Assembly (NCBI RefSeq): GCF_034653275.1
Contig: NZ_JAYEES010000002.1
Span: forward strand, 496,001-560,000
DNA length: 64,000 nucleotides
Direction of reading: 5' to 3'
Origin: Nitrospirillum sp034653275
Lineage (GTDB): Bacteria; Pseudomonadota; Alphaproteobacteria; Azospirillales; Azospirillaceae
Below the pieces are notes generated by a model. That model ran no database searches and was not told the origin of the DNA. It worked only from the letters and a program-made list of their open reading frames with translations. The position numbers were made by a program, and so were the translations under genes. Positions 28,801 through 36,436 of the stretch are shown piece after piece. Position 1 is the stretch's first letter; every line of letters begins with the position of its first letter.

Positions 28801-29025
28801 CTCGACGCCGTTGATCTGCTCTTCCAGCGGCGCCGCGACAGCTTCGGCGATGACCTTGGGGTTGGCGCCCGGGTATTGGGCGTGCACCACCACGGTGGCG
28901 GGCACCACCTCGGGGTATTCCGAGATGGGCAGTTGGAACACGGATATCAGGCCGGCCACGAAAATGGCCACCGACAGCACGCCGGCGAAGATTGGCCTAT
29001 CAATGAAGAAACGGGAGATGTTCAT
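25831..29025 (-). CDS. RND efflux pump, HAE1 family inner-membrane transporter
   Basis: A 1064-residue resistance-nodulation-division transporter exporting hydrophobic compounds with proton antiport. It begins MNISRFFIDRPIFAGVLSV and shows the 12-helix pattern with two large periplasmic loops. The proton-relay aspartates lie in GIVVDDAIVVVENVERN, and the C-terminal half has VGLSAKNAILIVEFA. Overall it resembles the MexF/OqxB/BpeF branch. The ATG at 29025 fits this N-terminus. It lies 52 bases downstream of the adaptor gene on the same strand and ends in a strong terminator. No outer-membrane channel gene is in the operon, so it probably shares a TolC-like protein encoded elsewhere. Confidence 0.95.
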   Translation of the reverse strand: MNISRFFIDRPIFAGVLSVAIFVAGLISVFQLPISEYPEVVPATVVVHAQYPGANPKVIAEAVAAPLEEQINGVENMLYMQSQANSDGNLAVTVTFKLGTNPDLAQQMVQNRVSQALPRLPEDVQRLGVTTIKSSPTLTMVVHLISPNDRYDMTYLRNYAVLNVKDRLERIQGVGQVQVWGSGDYSMRVWLDPQKVAQRNLTAEDVVNAIRDQNVQVAAGVIGSSPSVKGVPLQLSVNARGRLKTEAEFGDIILQTTADGGVTYLRDVARIELAASEYGLRALLDNKPAVAMAINQSPGANSLAISDEVRKTMAELASDMPPGVEYRIVYDPTQFVRASINAVIHTLLEAITLVVIVVIVFLQTWRASIIPLLAVPVSIVGTFALLLAFGYSINALSLFGMVLAIGIVVDDAIVVVENVERNIEAGLSPKEATYQAMREVSGPIIAIALTLVAVFVPLAAMSGLTGQFYKQFAMTIAISTVISAFNSLTMSPALAALLLKGHHDGQDWLTRGMNTVLGPFFRGFNKVFHRGSQAYGNSVGGVIRHKGIMVGIYVALLGATVFLGNTVPGGFVPAQDKEYLVTFAQLPNGASLDRTEEVIRKMSEIAMKQPGVTHAVSFPGLSVNGFTNSSSAGIVFVPLEHYDDRPGHISAAEIAANLRKEYAGIKDAYIAVFPPPPVMGLGTLGGFKLQLEDTGALGYEAMAKASNDFIAKAMKTPELGPTFSSYQINVPQLNVDLDRVKAKQLGVSVNDVFDTMQIYLGSLYVNDFNSFGRVYQVRVQADAPFRAHADDIGLLKTRNAQGMMVPLSSLVSVSPTYGPEMVVRYNGYTAADINSGPAPGYSTNQAQAAAERIAHEVLPRGIKLEWTDLTYQQILAGNSALWVFPISVLLVFLVLAAQYESLTLPLAILLIVPMSLMSALAGLWLTGSDNNIFTQIGFMVLVGLSAKNAILIVEFARELEIHGKTPVQAAIEASRLRLRPILMTSIAFIMGVVPLVMSTGPGAEMRHAMGVAVFFGMLGVTFFGLGLTPVFYVLLRKLAGGKLITHEKLEQPALNGHTAQHAAE

Positions 29026-29077
29026 GGCTGTTCTCTAATGGAACGGGCGTTCATCCAGGCACCTCTTGGGTTCAGCC

Positions 29078-30271
29078 TCACAGGGCGGAACCGGCGGCGG
29101 TTTGCCGGGGCTGGGTGGCGGGGTTCTCGCCCGCCATGGCGACGTTCTTGGGCTTCACCGCGTCGCCCGGGCGGGCGAACTGCACGCCGTTGACGACGAT
29201 GCGCTCCCCGGCCTTCAGGCCCTTGGTGATGACGCGCAGGCCATCCTGCATGCCGCCCAGGGCGACCTCGCGGTAGGCGACCTTGTTGTCGTCACCGACC
29301 ACCAGGACGTACTTCTTGTCCTGGTCGGTGCCGATGGCGCGGTCGTCCACCAGCAGGGCCTCATGAGGGCTGCTGCCGCCCACCTTGATGCGGGCATACA
29401 GGCCGGGAACCAGCAGGCCGTCCGCGTTGTCGAACTTGGCGCGCACGCGGATGGTGCCGGACACGGTGTCCAGGTGGTTATCCACATGCTCCACCGAGCC
29501 GGTGCGGGAATAGCCGTCCTCGGTGGCGAGGCCCAGCTGCACCGGCGCGGTGCCGTCCTTCACGCTGGCGATGTAGCGCAGGTAGGTCTGCTCATCCACG
29601 TCGAAGGAGGCGTAGATGGGCGAGACGGAGACCAGCGTGGTCAGGGGTACGCTGGCGGCGCCGGCGGCCACGATGTTGCCCACCGTGATCTCCGCACGGG
29701 AAACCCGGCCGTCGACCGGGGCCACCACGCGGGTATAGCCGAGGTTCAGGCGCGCCACCTCCAGCGCCGCCTCGGCCGCCTTCACATCGGCGGCGGCGGT
29801 GCGGGAAGTGTTCTCGCGGTCATCCAGGTCACGCTGGGGAATGGCGTTGCTGGTGATCAGCTTGCGGGCGCGCTCCAGGTCCGTGGTGGCGAAGCGCAGG
29901 CGCGACTGCGCCGACGCCAGGGCCGCCTCGGCCCGGTCGACCTCCGCCTGGAAGGGGCGGGGGTCGATGGTGAACAGCAGGTCGCCCTTCTTCACCAGGG
30001 CGCCGTTCTTGAAGTTCACGGCCACGATGGGGCCGGAGATCTGCGGACGGATGTCCACATGCTCCACCGCCTCCAACCGGCCGGAATAGCTCTGCCAGTC
30101 GACGACGGTGCGGGCCAGCACCGGGGCCACGTCCACCTCGGCCGCCGGCGGGGCGGCGGGGGTGGAAGCGGCCTGGGCGCCGGAGGGACCGTGCAGGAAA
30201 AAGCCGCCGATGGCGACCAGGGCGACGCCGGCGGCCAGGGCCAGCACCAGCTTCGTGCGCGTGTTGGACAT
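29078..30271 (-). CDS. RND efflux adaptor (membrane fusion protein)
   Basis: A 397-residue periplasmic adaptor of the MexE/AcrA type. It has a signal/anchor segment (MSNTRTKLVLALAAGVALVAIG), the lipoyl half DIRPQISGPIVAVNFKNGALVKKGDLLF, an alpha-helical hairpin with an Ala/Arg-rich sequence (about residues 100-170), the second lipoyl half NLGYTRVVAPVDGRVSRAEI, and beta-barrel and membrane-proximal domains to the end. The ATG at 30271 follows AAGGAG at nine bases. It precedes the RND transporter gene and follows an esterase-like gene by 35 bases, suggesting a three-gene unit. No TetR or LysR regulator is adjacent. Confidence 0.93.
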   Translation of the reverse strand: MSNTRTKLVLALAAGVALVAIGGFFLHGPSGAQAASTPAAPPAAEVDVAPVLARTVVDWQSYSGRLEAVEHVDIRPQISGPIVAVNFKNGALVKKGDLLFTIDPRPFQAEVDRAEAALASAQSRLRFATTDLERARKLITSNAIPQRDLDDRENTSRTAAADVKAAEAALEVARLNLGYTRVVAPVDGRVSRAEITVGNIVAAGAASVPLTTLVSVSPIYASFDVDEQTYLRYIASVKDGTAPVQLGLATEDGYSRTGSVEHVDNHLDTVSGTIRVRAKFDNADGLLVPGLYARIKVGGSSPHEALLVDDRAIGTDQDKKYVLVVGDDNKVAYREVALGGMQDGLRVITKGLKAGERIVVNGVQFARPGDAVKPKNVAMAGENPATQPRQTAAGSAL

Positions 30272-30306
30272 GGGGTGATACTCCTTGATACTGCGTTGGC
30301 GGGGCG

Positions 30307-31143
30307 TTACAGGCGACGCCCGAGGAAGTTGGCGATGGCCGCCAGGGCCGCGGGGTTGGCGGCCAGGTCGGCATGGGAAACGCGGGGGAAACGGGTCACC
30401 TCGGTGGGCACGCCGGCCCCGATCAGTTGACCTGCGTACTTCTCGGCCTCGACGTGCAGCACGTCGTTCTGGGCCGTGACGATCAGCGCCGGGGGCAGGC
30501 CGGCCAGGCGCCGGGATTCCAGCGGCGCCGCATAGGGATGCAGGCGCTGCGCCGCTTCCGGCAGATAGGCGCGGTAACACTTGGCGCAGTCGGCGATGGT
30601 GATGTCCGAACTCAGCAGCGTTTCGTCTCCCACCCGGGTCAGGCTGGGATCCAGCATGGGGCCGATCAGCACCTGCGCCTTCAGCGGCACGTCACCCTGG
30701 TCACGGGCGATGAAGGTCAGCGAGGCGACGATGTGCCCGCCGGCGTCGTACCCGGCCACGCCCAGGCGGTTGGCGGCGCCGCCGAAATCCTTGGCGTGTT
30801 CGGTGGCCCACAGGGCGGCGCGGTAGGCGTCGCCCGGGGCGGCGGGGAAGGGGTGGGCCGGGGCCAGGGAATAACCCACGGAGATGACGAAGGCCGGCGT
30901 GTGCGTGGCGATGAAGCGCGCCGCCGGATCGGCATCGTCCAGCCCGCCCTTGGTGAAGCCGCCACCGTGGAACACCAGCACGACCGGCAGCGAGGGCCGC
31001 AGGGTCTTGCGCGCGATGGCCGGACGGTACAGGCGCAAGGTCACCTCCTGGGCATAGCCCGGGATGCGCGTCTCGCACACGGTCACCTCATCCGGGCCGC
31101 TGGCGGATGTTTCACAGGGATTATGGCGCGATGGCCTGGACAT
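30307..31143 (-). CDS. Alpha/beta-hydrolase-3 (HSL-like) protein with Asp in place of the nucleophile Ser
   Basis: A 278-residue protein of the hormone-sensitive-lipase-like hydrolase family. The oxyanion motif is intact (VLVFHGGGFTKGG), and the acid and histidine parts of the triad are recognisable in AQNDVLHVEAEKYAG and PRVSHADL. At the nucleophile elbow the family GDSAGG reads GYDAGG, so residue 133 is Asp rather than Ser. That removes normal serine-esterase chemistry. Other alpha/beta hydrolases (haloalkane dehalogenases, epoxide hydrolases) do use Asp here, so loss or change of function are both possible. The ATG at 31143 is chosen since homology begins soon after; no clear ribosome site is visible. 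It lies 35 bases upstream of the RND adaptor gene. Confidence 0.78.
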   Translation of the reverse strand: MSRPSRHNPCETSASGPDEVTVCETRIPGYAQEVTLRLYRPAIARKTLRPSLPVVLVFHGGGFTKGGLDDADPAARFIATHTPAFVISVGYSLAPAHPFPAAPGDAYRAALWATEHAKDFGGAANRLGVAGYDAGGHIVASLTFIARDQGDVPLKAQVLIGPMLDPSLTRVGDETLLSSDITIADCAKCYRAYLPEAAQRLHPYAAPLESRRLAGLPPALIVTAQNDVLHVEAEKYAGQLIGAGVPTEVTRFPRVSHADLAANPAALAAIANFLGRRL

Positions 31144-31279
31144 TTCACATGGACGCGGATGCGTCCCTCCTGGTTTATGACAGGGTGGACTGTATGAGGG
31201 GTGCTGCGGCGAATAAATCAGTGTTTCGCTGCTACACAATTCGGATTGTCGGAACAATCGTGGAGGGCGGAGACGGAAA

Positions 31280-31311
31280 CGCGTACCGCGGCGGATGCGC
31301 CGCGGTACGCG
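31280..31311 (-). terminator. Perfect 14-bp hairpin, possible terminator
   Basis: CGCGTACCGCGGCG, the four-base loop GATG, then the exact complement. On the minus strand the stem is followed by TTTCCGTCT, a poor T tract. It lies 50 bases downstream of the small reading frame 31362-31586 and 137 bases upstream of the hydrolase start. It could end transcription of the small gene or be a binding site. Confidence 0.45.
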
Positions 31312-31361
31312 TGGCGGCCCAGGGATGGGCCCCGTAAGCGGATTGTCGGATAGGGACGGGC

Positions 31362-31586
31362 TTAGAAGCCCCGCAGCATGACGCCGATGAAGGGGAACAG
31401 GTCGCACAGCGCCAGGCCGGCGAACAGGGACAGCCCGGCACCCATGGCCGCCAGGACCGCCAGGGTCATGCGGGCGTCCGCGGTCAGCAGGGGTGCGGCT
31501 GCCGGCAACTCTCCCAGCAGCGGGCTGGGGGCGAAGGGATGGGGAAGCGTCAGGCGGCGCTGGGCATCAAGGATCGGTGCGGCCAT
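31362..31586 (-). CDS. Small putative membrane protein
   Basis: A 74-residue frame preceded by a strong ribosome site (GAGGAG eight bases before the ATG at 31586). The first half is Pro/Leu-rich; the second half (MTLAVLAAMGAGLSLFAGLALCDLF) is a plausible membrane helix. I recognise no family. A hairpin lies 50 bases past its stop. The good ribosome site and hydrophobic segment support a real gene, but nothing else does. Confidence 0.5.
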   Translation of the reverse strand: MAAPILDAQRRLTLPHPFAPSPLLGELPAAAPLLTADARMTLAVLAAMGAGLSLFAGLALCDLFPFIGVMLRGF

Positions 31587-32245
31587 CGAACGAACTCCTC
31601 ACGAACGGGTGATGCCAGGCATACGCCAGGATCCGCGGCGGTCGCGTCCCGTTTCCCACCGTCAAAACGGCGGAAGAGGCGGGCGGCGGTATCGGCCGCA
31701 GAATCCGGCGGGTTGCCGGCATCAAGAATGGGGCGGTGTGACCTGTGACTGCCAAGACCAGGGATCACGCCAGCGACAACGCGTCCGCGCCCCTTTCCGG
31801 TGGATAGCCCCGGTGGAAAAGGACGGTCAGGCCGCGAGACTAGGTTGGGGCCCCGAACGGGGCGGTTTCACGACGGGCGGACCCTGAAAACATCCCCCGG
31901 GCCCGGGCTGCCGACCGGTCCGTGACCGGCACCGCAGCGACGGTTCCATCATAGCGAACGCCGCTCTAGGCGGAATACGCGATAATGCGAATACTCTGTT
32001 TAGAAAAAACCGCATAATCGGCGGGAATGACGCCGGGCCGGCGGTGCGGCCGCACAATGGATCCCACGGTACCATCGTCACGATGCCCAAGGCCAGCCCC
32101 GCCTGGGCGCGTTTGCGATCCAAGGTGAAAAGGATCGGGCATCAATGCCGGTCATCGTCCCGCCGGGCTCCCTCCGACCAGATTGTTGGTCAGACATAAC
32201 CCCCTGGGCGGGCGAAGACAACGTCGCCCCCCGTGTGCGCCCGTT
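31587..32245. other. 659-base interval without a convincing gene
   Basis: Reading frames here are short, Arg/Pro/Ser-rich and lack ribosome sites. An AT-rich patch lies at 31965-32010 and a small GC hairpin (GGCCCCGAACGGGGC type) near 31849-31863. Promoters for the small gene 31362-31586 on the minus strand are expected in this interval. No RNA gene was recognised. Confidence 0.5.
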
Positions 32246-33235
32246 TCACGCGCAGATCAGGCACTTCTCCTCATCCTCCACATCGACCGCAACCGGGGCG
32301 GGGGGCTTTTCGGGGCAGAGGGTGGCCTGGCCGTTGAACAGGGGGCAACTGTCGAACAGGTCGGCCACCCAGTCCACGAACACCCGCACCTTGGGCGACA
32401 GGTGGCGATTGTGGGGATAGACGGCGGAGATGGGCATGGGCTCCGGCTTCCACCGGGGCAGCAGTTCCTTCAACTGGCCGGACAACAGGTAGGGCTTGGC
32501 CATGAAGTAAGGCGGCTGGATGATGCCCAGCCCTTCCAACCCGCAGGTGAGATAAGCGTCGGCGTCGTTAACAGCCACGGGCCCGGCGGCCTTCACCTCC
32601 TGCACCTCGCCCTCCACGATGAAGGACAGGTCGACGATCTTGCCGGTGCGGCTGTGGAAATAGTTCACGGCCTGGTGCCGCTCCAGATCCTCCAGCGTTT
32701 CCGGCACGCCGTAGGCGGCGATGTAGGCGGGACTGGCGCAGGTCACGCCCTGGAACACGCCCACGCGCCGCGCGATCAGGCTGCTGTCCTGCAGATGGCC
32801 CACGCGCACCACGCAGTCCACACCGTCCTGCACCAGATCCACCGGCCGGTCGCCCATGCCGATCATCAGGTCGATGTCGGGATATTGCCGGCGGAATTCA
32901 TGGACGCGGGGGATGACCAGCAGCCGGCCGATGGCGCCCGGCATGTCCACGCGCAGCTTGCCACGCGGGTTCTTCTTCATATTGGCGAAGGAGGACTCCG
33001 CCTCGTCGATGTCGGACAGGATGCGGACGGCGCGTTCGTAGTAGGCGGCGCCGTCGGGGGTCAGGCTCAGGCGCCGCGTCGTCCGCTGCAGCAGGCGCAC
33101 GCCCAGGAAGCCCTCCAGGTTCTGGATGATGGTGGTGACGGACGCGCGGGGCAGGCCCAGCGTGTCCGCCGCCTTGGAAAAACTGTTCACTTCCACGATG
33201 CGGGTGAACACCTGCATCGCCTGCAACTTGTCCAT
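32246..33235 (-). CDS. LysR-family transcriptional regulator
   Basis: A 329-residue LysR protein. The winged helix-turn-helix (residues 1-60) contains MDKLQAMQVFTRIVEVNSFS, AADTLGLPRASVTTIIQNLE and LLQRTTRRLSLTPDGAAYY, and the effector domain begins near residue 88 (GKLRVDMPGAIGRLLV). It runs about 30 residues past the usual LysR end, with a Pro/Glu-rich tail finishing in a cysteine pair (KCLICA). The ATG at 33235 is preferred over a GTG three codons upstream. It lies 83 bases after the TusA-MetE fusion gene on the same strand, so it may be cotranscribed with the preceding ABC operon and control it. Confidence 0.92.
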   Translation of the reverse strand: MDKLQAMQVFTRIVEVNSFSKAADTLGLPRASVTTIIQNLEGFLGVRLLQRTTRRLSLTPDGAAYYERAVRILSDIDEAESSFANMKKNPRGKLRVDMPGAIGRLLVIPRVHEFRRQYPDIDLMIGMGDRPVDLVQDGVDCVVRVGHLQDSSLIARRVGVFQGVTCASPAYIAAYGVPETLEDLERHQAVNYFHSRTGKIVDLSFIVEGEVQEVKAAGPVAVNDADAYLTCGLEGLGIIQPPYFMAKPYLLSGQLKELLPRWKPEPMPISAVYPHNRHLSPKVRVFVDWVADLFDSCPLFNGQATLCPEKPPAPVAVDVEDEEKCLICA

Positions 33236-33318
33236 GGAACCCACCGGATGTCAGACGGTCCGGAACAATGTAGGTAATTGGGTGGCCGGGTTCCAGGCCG
33301 TGGTTGCGGGGTCTGCCA

Positions 33319-34815
33319 TCAGCGGAACCGCTCCACCGCCCGGGTGATGGCGGCCAGCTTGTCCTGCGCCGTGCCGCCGGCGCAGATGGGATTGTCGGCG
33401 AAGGTGGCGAAACCGCAGTCAGGGTGCAGCAGCACCCGCTGCCGTCCGAACAGGTCGATGGCCTGCGCGATGCGGGCGGCCACCGCGTCCGTCTCCTCCA
33501 CCGCCGCGTGCTTCTGGTTGACCACGCCCACGCCCAGCCGGGCGTCGTCGGGCAATGCGCGCAGCACTTCCATCTCACCGGCGCGGGGCGTGCACATCTC
33601 CAGCAGGTAGGCGCCGACCTTCACCTGGGACAGCGTGGCGACCAGGGGGGCGTAGCCGCCGGACAGGGCGACGCTCTCATCCGGCGTCCAATTGCCCCGG
33701 CAGACGTGCAGGGCGGTGCGTTCCCGGGGGAAATCCGCCAGCACGGCGTTCAGCAGGTCGCGGGCGAACCCTAGTTCATGGTCGGGCCCCAGGGACTCCG
33801 ACAGGGCGCCGCACATGAAACTGCGTTTGTTCTTGGCCCCGGCGAAGACCACCTCCGACAAGACGGGCTCATCGAATTGTATGAGCGCCGCGCCGGCGTC
33901 CAACAGGTCGGCCAGCTCTTCCCGCAACACCCGCACAATGTCCTGAGCCAAGTCTTCCCGGCTGGCATAGGCCTGGTCGGAAATGCACTCCATCCACATG
34001 GTGCGGGTCAGCAGATAGGGGCCCGGCAGGGCCACCTTCACCGGCTTTTCCGTGACCGTCCGGGCGAAATCCACCTCATGCGCCACCAGCGGCCGGGACC
34101 GGACCAGCGGACCGAAGACGGCGGGATGACGCACCTCGCCCGCCGGAATGTCCAAGGCCCGCAGTTCCGCCGCGAACTCCTCGGGATCGTCCACCAGGGG
34201 CAGCAGGTCCGTCAGGGGGATGAGCTGGCAGTTGTCCAGCCGGCTGGCGACGAAACTGGCGTAGCTGTCGCGCCGCTGTTCCCCGTCCGTCACGACATCG
34301 ACGCCCGCCCGTTCCTGCGCGGCGATGGCCAGCCGGACGGCGTCGTCGGCCGTTTCATGGAAGGCCTGCTCCGCCAGCCGCCCCTCCACATGGGCGTGCA
34401 TGGCCTCCACCATCCAGCGCGGGCGTGGCCAGGACCCGATGCCCATCGCCGCCAGTGCCGGTATGGCTGGGACGGTGGCCGCCTGCCGCCTGGGCGGGGT
34501 GGCGGGCGTGGCCGAGGGCGCCGCCGTGCCCGCCTGGGGCGCGGCGGTTCGTTCCGACAGGGCGCCCTTGCACACCAGGAAGCTGCGCTGGCGCCCGGTT
34601 TTGGTCCAGGACACCAATTCGTTGCCGGTCAAGCGGCACCAGGCCGGCAGATCCTCATCGACCGACACCTCCGACGACAGGATTTCCAGCAGGCCGCCGC
34701 GGGGCAGCGGGTCAATGTGCCGGCGGATCAGCAGCAGCAGGCCGTTGCCGCAGTCAAGGTCACCCCCGTCGAAGGACGTGTCGGGGACGTGGATGTGGCG
34801 GGCTGTGGGTGTCAT
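33319..34815 (-). CDS. TusA-like domain fused to MetE-type zinc methyltransferase
   Basis: A 498-residue two-domain protein. Residues 12-84 form a TusA/SirA-like sulfur-carrier domain ending in DLPAWCRLTGNELVSW. Its conserved cysteine (Cys22) lies in DCGNGLLLLI instead of the usual CPxP. After an Ala/Pro/Thr linker (85-122) comes a complete cobalamin-independent methionine synthase C-terminal-type barrel beginning GIGSWPRPRWMVEA. Its zinc ligands are all present: His370 and Cys372 (LHVCRG), Glu406 (LLEMC) and Cys467 (HPDCGFA). The N-terminal half of full MetE is missing, as in 'core' methionine synthases and epoxyalkane:CoM transferase relatives. A role in moving an alkyl group to a thiol is therefore likely; donor and acceptor are unknown. 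Its start (34815, or 34824) lies 5-13 bases after the ABC ATPase stop, so translation is probably coupled. Confidence 0.85.
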   Translation of the reverse strand: MTPTARHIHVPDTSFDGGDLDCGNGLLLLIRRHIDPLPRGGLLEILSSEVSVDEDLPAWCRLTGNELVSWTKTGRQRSFLVCKGALSERTAAPQAGTAAPSATPATPPRRQAATVPAIPALAAMGIGSWPRPRWMVEAMHAHVEGRLAEQAFHETADDAVRLAIAAQERAGVDVVTDGEQRRDSYASFVASRLDNCQLIPLTDLLPLVDDPEEFAAELRALDIPAGEVRHPAVFGPLVRSRPLVAHEVDFARTVTEKPVKVALPGPYLLTRTMWMECISDQAYASREDLAQDIVRVLREELADLLDAGAALIQFDEPVLSEVVFAGAKNKRSFMCGALSESLGPDHELGFARDLLNAVLADFPRERTALHVCRGNWTPDESVALSGGYAPLVATLSQVKVGAYLLEMCTPRAGEMEVLRALPDDARLGVGVVNQKHAAVEETDAVAARIAQAIDLFGRQRVLLHPDCGFATFADNPICAGGTAQDKLAAITRAVERFR

Positions 34816-34828
34816 GGAATCCATCCGG

Positions 34829-35611
34829 TCAAGGGGCGCCGTAGAGGCGGGCGGCCGCGGCGTCATCGAACGAGGCGGCCGGCAGGTTCACCACCACCTG
34901 GCCGCCCGCCAGACCGACGATGCGGTCCGCGGCGGCGCGGGCCAGGTCCACCTGATGCAGGCTGCATACGACACCCACGCCTTGGGTCCGGGCGATGTCG
35001 CGCAGCAGATCCAGCACCCCGCCGGCCGTGGCCGGATCCAGGCTGGCCACTGGCTCATCGGCCACGATCAGGCGGGATCTCTGGGCCAGGGCCCGGGCGA
35101 TAGCCACGCGCTGCTGCTGCCCGCCGGACAGGCTGTCGGCCCGTTGGTCGGCCCTGGCCAACAGGCCGACACGGTCCAGGCATTCCAGGGCCAGCAGGCG
35201 GTCCGCGCGGCTGAAGCGACGCGACCAGCCCCGCCACGCCGGCACATGGCCCAGCCTGCCGGCCAGGACATTGTCCAGGGCGGTCAGCCGGCCGACCAGA
35301 TTGAACTGTTGGAACACCACGGCGATGTCGCGCGCCAGGCGTCGCCGGTCGCGGCCGCCGGCACGCGCGATGTCGTGGCCGCCCATCCATACCGACCCCG
35401 CATCGGGCGGGACCAGGCCGGCCAGGCAGCGGAAAAGCGTGGTCTTGCCGGCGCCGCTAGGTCCCAGCACGGCCACGACCTCGCCCGCGAGCACGCTGAA
35501 ATTGACGTCCGCCAGGGCGGCCTGGCCGTGGAAGGCGCGGCGGATGCCGTGCGCGCGCATCAGCGGTTCGGTGGGTGGGACGTCAGCCGGGGCGATCGAT
35601 GCGTCCCTCAC
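34829..35611 (-). CDS. PhnC-type ABC importer ATPase
   Basis: A 260-residue ATP-binding subunit with Walker A GPSGAGKTT, Q-loop FQQFNLVGRLTALDNVL, signature LSGGQQQRVAIARAL, Walker B LIVADEP and the H-loop in SLHQVDLA. FNLVGRLTALDNVLAGRLG is characteristic of the PhnC (phosphonate/phosphite) branch. The start is a GTG at 35611 that overlaps the stop of the permease gene by four bases (GTGA), typical of translational coupling. It works with the PhnE- and PhnD-like proteins encoded just upstream. No C-P lyase or phosphonatase gene is nearby, so the ligand need not be a phosphonate. Confidence 0.88.
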   Translation of the reverse strand: MRDASIAPADVPPTEPLMRAHGIRRAFHGQAALADVNFSVLAGEVVAVLGPSGAGKTTLFRCLAGLVPPDAGSVWMGGHDIARAGGRDRRRLARDIAVVFQQFNLVGRLTALDNVLAGRLGHVPAWRGWSRRFSRADRLLALECLDRVGLLARADQRADSLSGGQQQRVAIARALAQRSRLIVADEPVASLDPATAGGVLDLLRDIARTQGVGVVCSLHQVDLARAAADRIVGLAGGQVVVNLPAASFDDAAAARLYGAP

Positions 35612-36423
35612 GCCAGCCTCCGGCGCAGCCAGCCGGACAGCCGGTCCAGCGCCGTCACCACCACCAGGATGACGGCGATGATGGTGACCAGACGGGGGAA
35701 ATCCAACAGATCCATGCTGTTCTTCAGTTCCTGGCCAATGCCGCCCGCGCCCACGACACCGAGGACGGTGGAGGCGCGGACGTTGAACTCCCACCAGAAC
35801 AGGGCGGTGGACAGCATGGTCGGCGCCACATCGGGCACCAGGGCATAGACGATGGCGGTCAGCCGGCCGGCGCCCGTGGTGCGCACGGCCTCCAGCGGGC
35901 CCAGGTTGGCGCCTTCCAGATAATCGGCGAACTGCTTAGCGGCACTGCCCCAGGTGTGCAGGGCGATGCCCAGCACACCGGCGAAGGGGCCAAGGCCGAC
36001 GGTCGCCACGAACAGCAGGGCGAAGACGAAGCTGTCGATGCCGCGCAAGGCGTTCAGGAACCAGCGCGCCGGGTAATACAGCCCGGGCCAGGGCGTGATG
36101 GTGCGGCTGGCCAGGATGGCCATGGGCAGGGCCAGCAGCGCCGCCAGGGTGGTGCCGATGGCGGCCATGGCCACCGTTTCCGCCGTGCGCCAAGCGAACA
36201 GGGGCAATTCGTGCAGGTCCGGTGGCCAGGCGGTCGCCAGCCAACGGCCCAGCTTGGGCAAGCCCGTCGCCAGCTTGTGCAGGTCGATGCCCGCCAGCCG
36301 CCAGGACACGGCATAGAAGGCCAGCAGGGCGGCGCAGATCCCCCACAAGCGCAGGCGGCGGGCCGTGAACCCCCGGTCCGTCGCCTCCATGCGCCGTAGC
36401 GCCTGTTCCGCCGCGCTGGTCAT
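35608..36423 (-). CDS. PhnE-type ABC importer permease
   Basis: A 271-residue inner-membrane permease with about six hydrophobic segments. The family motif for ATPase contact is present near EGANLGPLEAVRTTGAG, followed by WWEFNVRASTVLGVVGAGGIGQEL, which is typical of PhnE. The ATG at 36423 stands 13 bases past the stop of the binding-protein gene. The next gene (ATPase) overlaps its stop by four bases. It supplies the channel of the importer. Confidence 0.9.
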   Translation of the reverse strand: MTSAAEQALRRMEATDRGFTARRLRLWGICAALLAFYAVSWRLAGIDLHKLATGLPKLGRWLATAWPPDLHELPLFAWRTAETVAMAAIGTTLAALLALPMAILASRTITPWPGLYYPARWFLNALRGIDSFVFALLFVATVGLGPFAGVLGIALHTWGSAAKQFADYLEGANLGPLEAVRTTGAGRLTAIVYALVPDVAPTMLSTALFWWEFNVRASTVLGVVGAGGIGQELKNSMDLLDFPRLVTIIAVILVVVTALDRLSGWLRRRLA

Positions 36424-36436
36424 CAACGGTCCGATC

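Noticed and set aside
25825..29193. A plus-strand frame of about 1100 codons opposite the RND pump gene
   Set aside because: Its product is a Gln/His/Gly-rich string without family marks; it arises from the high-GC antisense of the pump, whose own motifs and terminator are clear.
31587..32245. Possible small RNA or further genes in the 659-base gap
   Set aside because: Frames are short and Arg/Pro-rich, hairpins are weak, and no known RNA fold was recognised.
33319..34815. Calling the fusion protein ordinary MetE
   Set aside because: The N-terminal half of MetE is missing and is replaced by a TusA-like domain, so the substrate set of MetE cannot be assumed.
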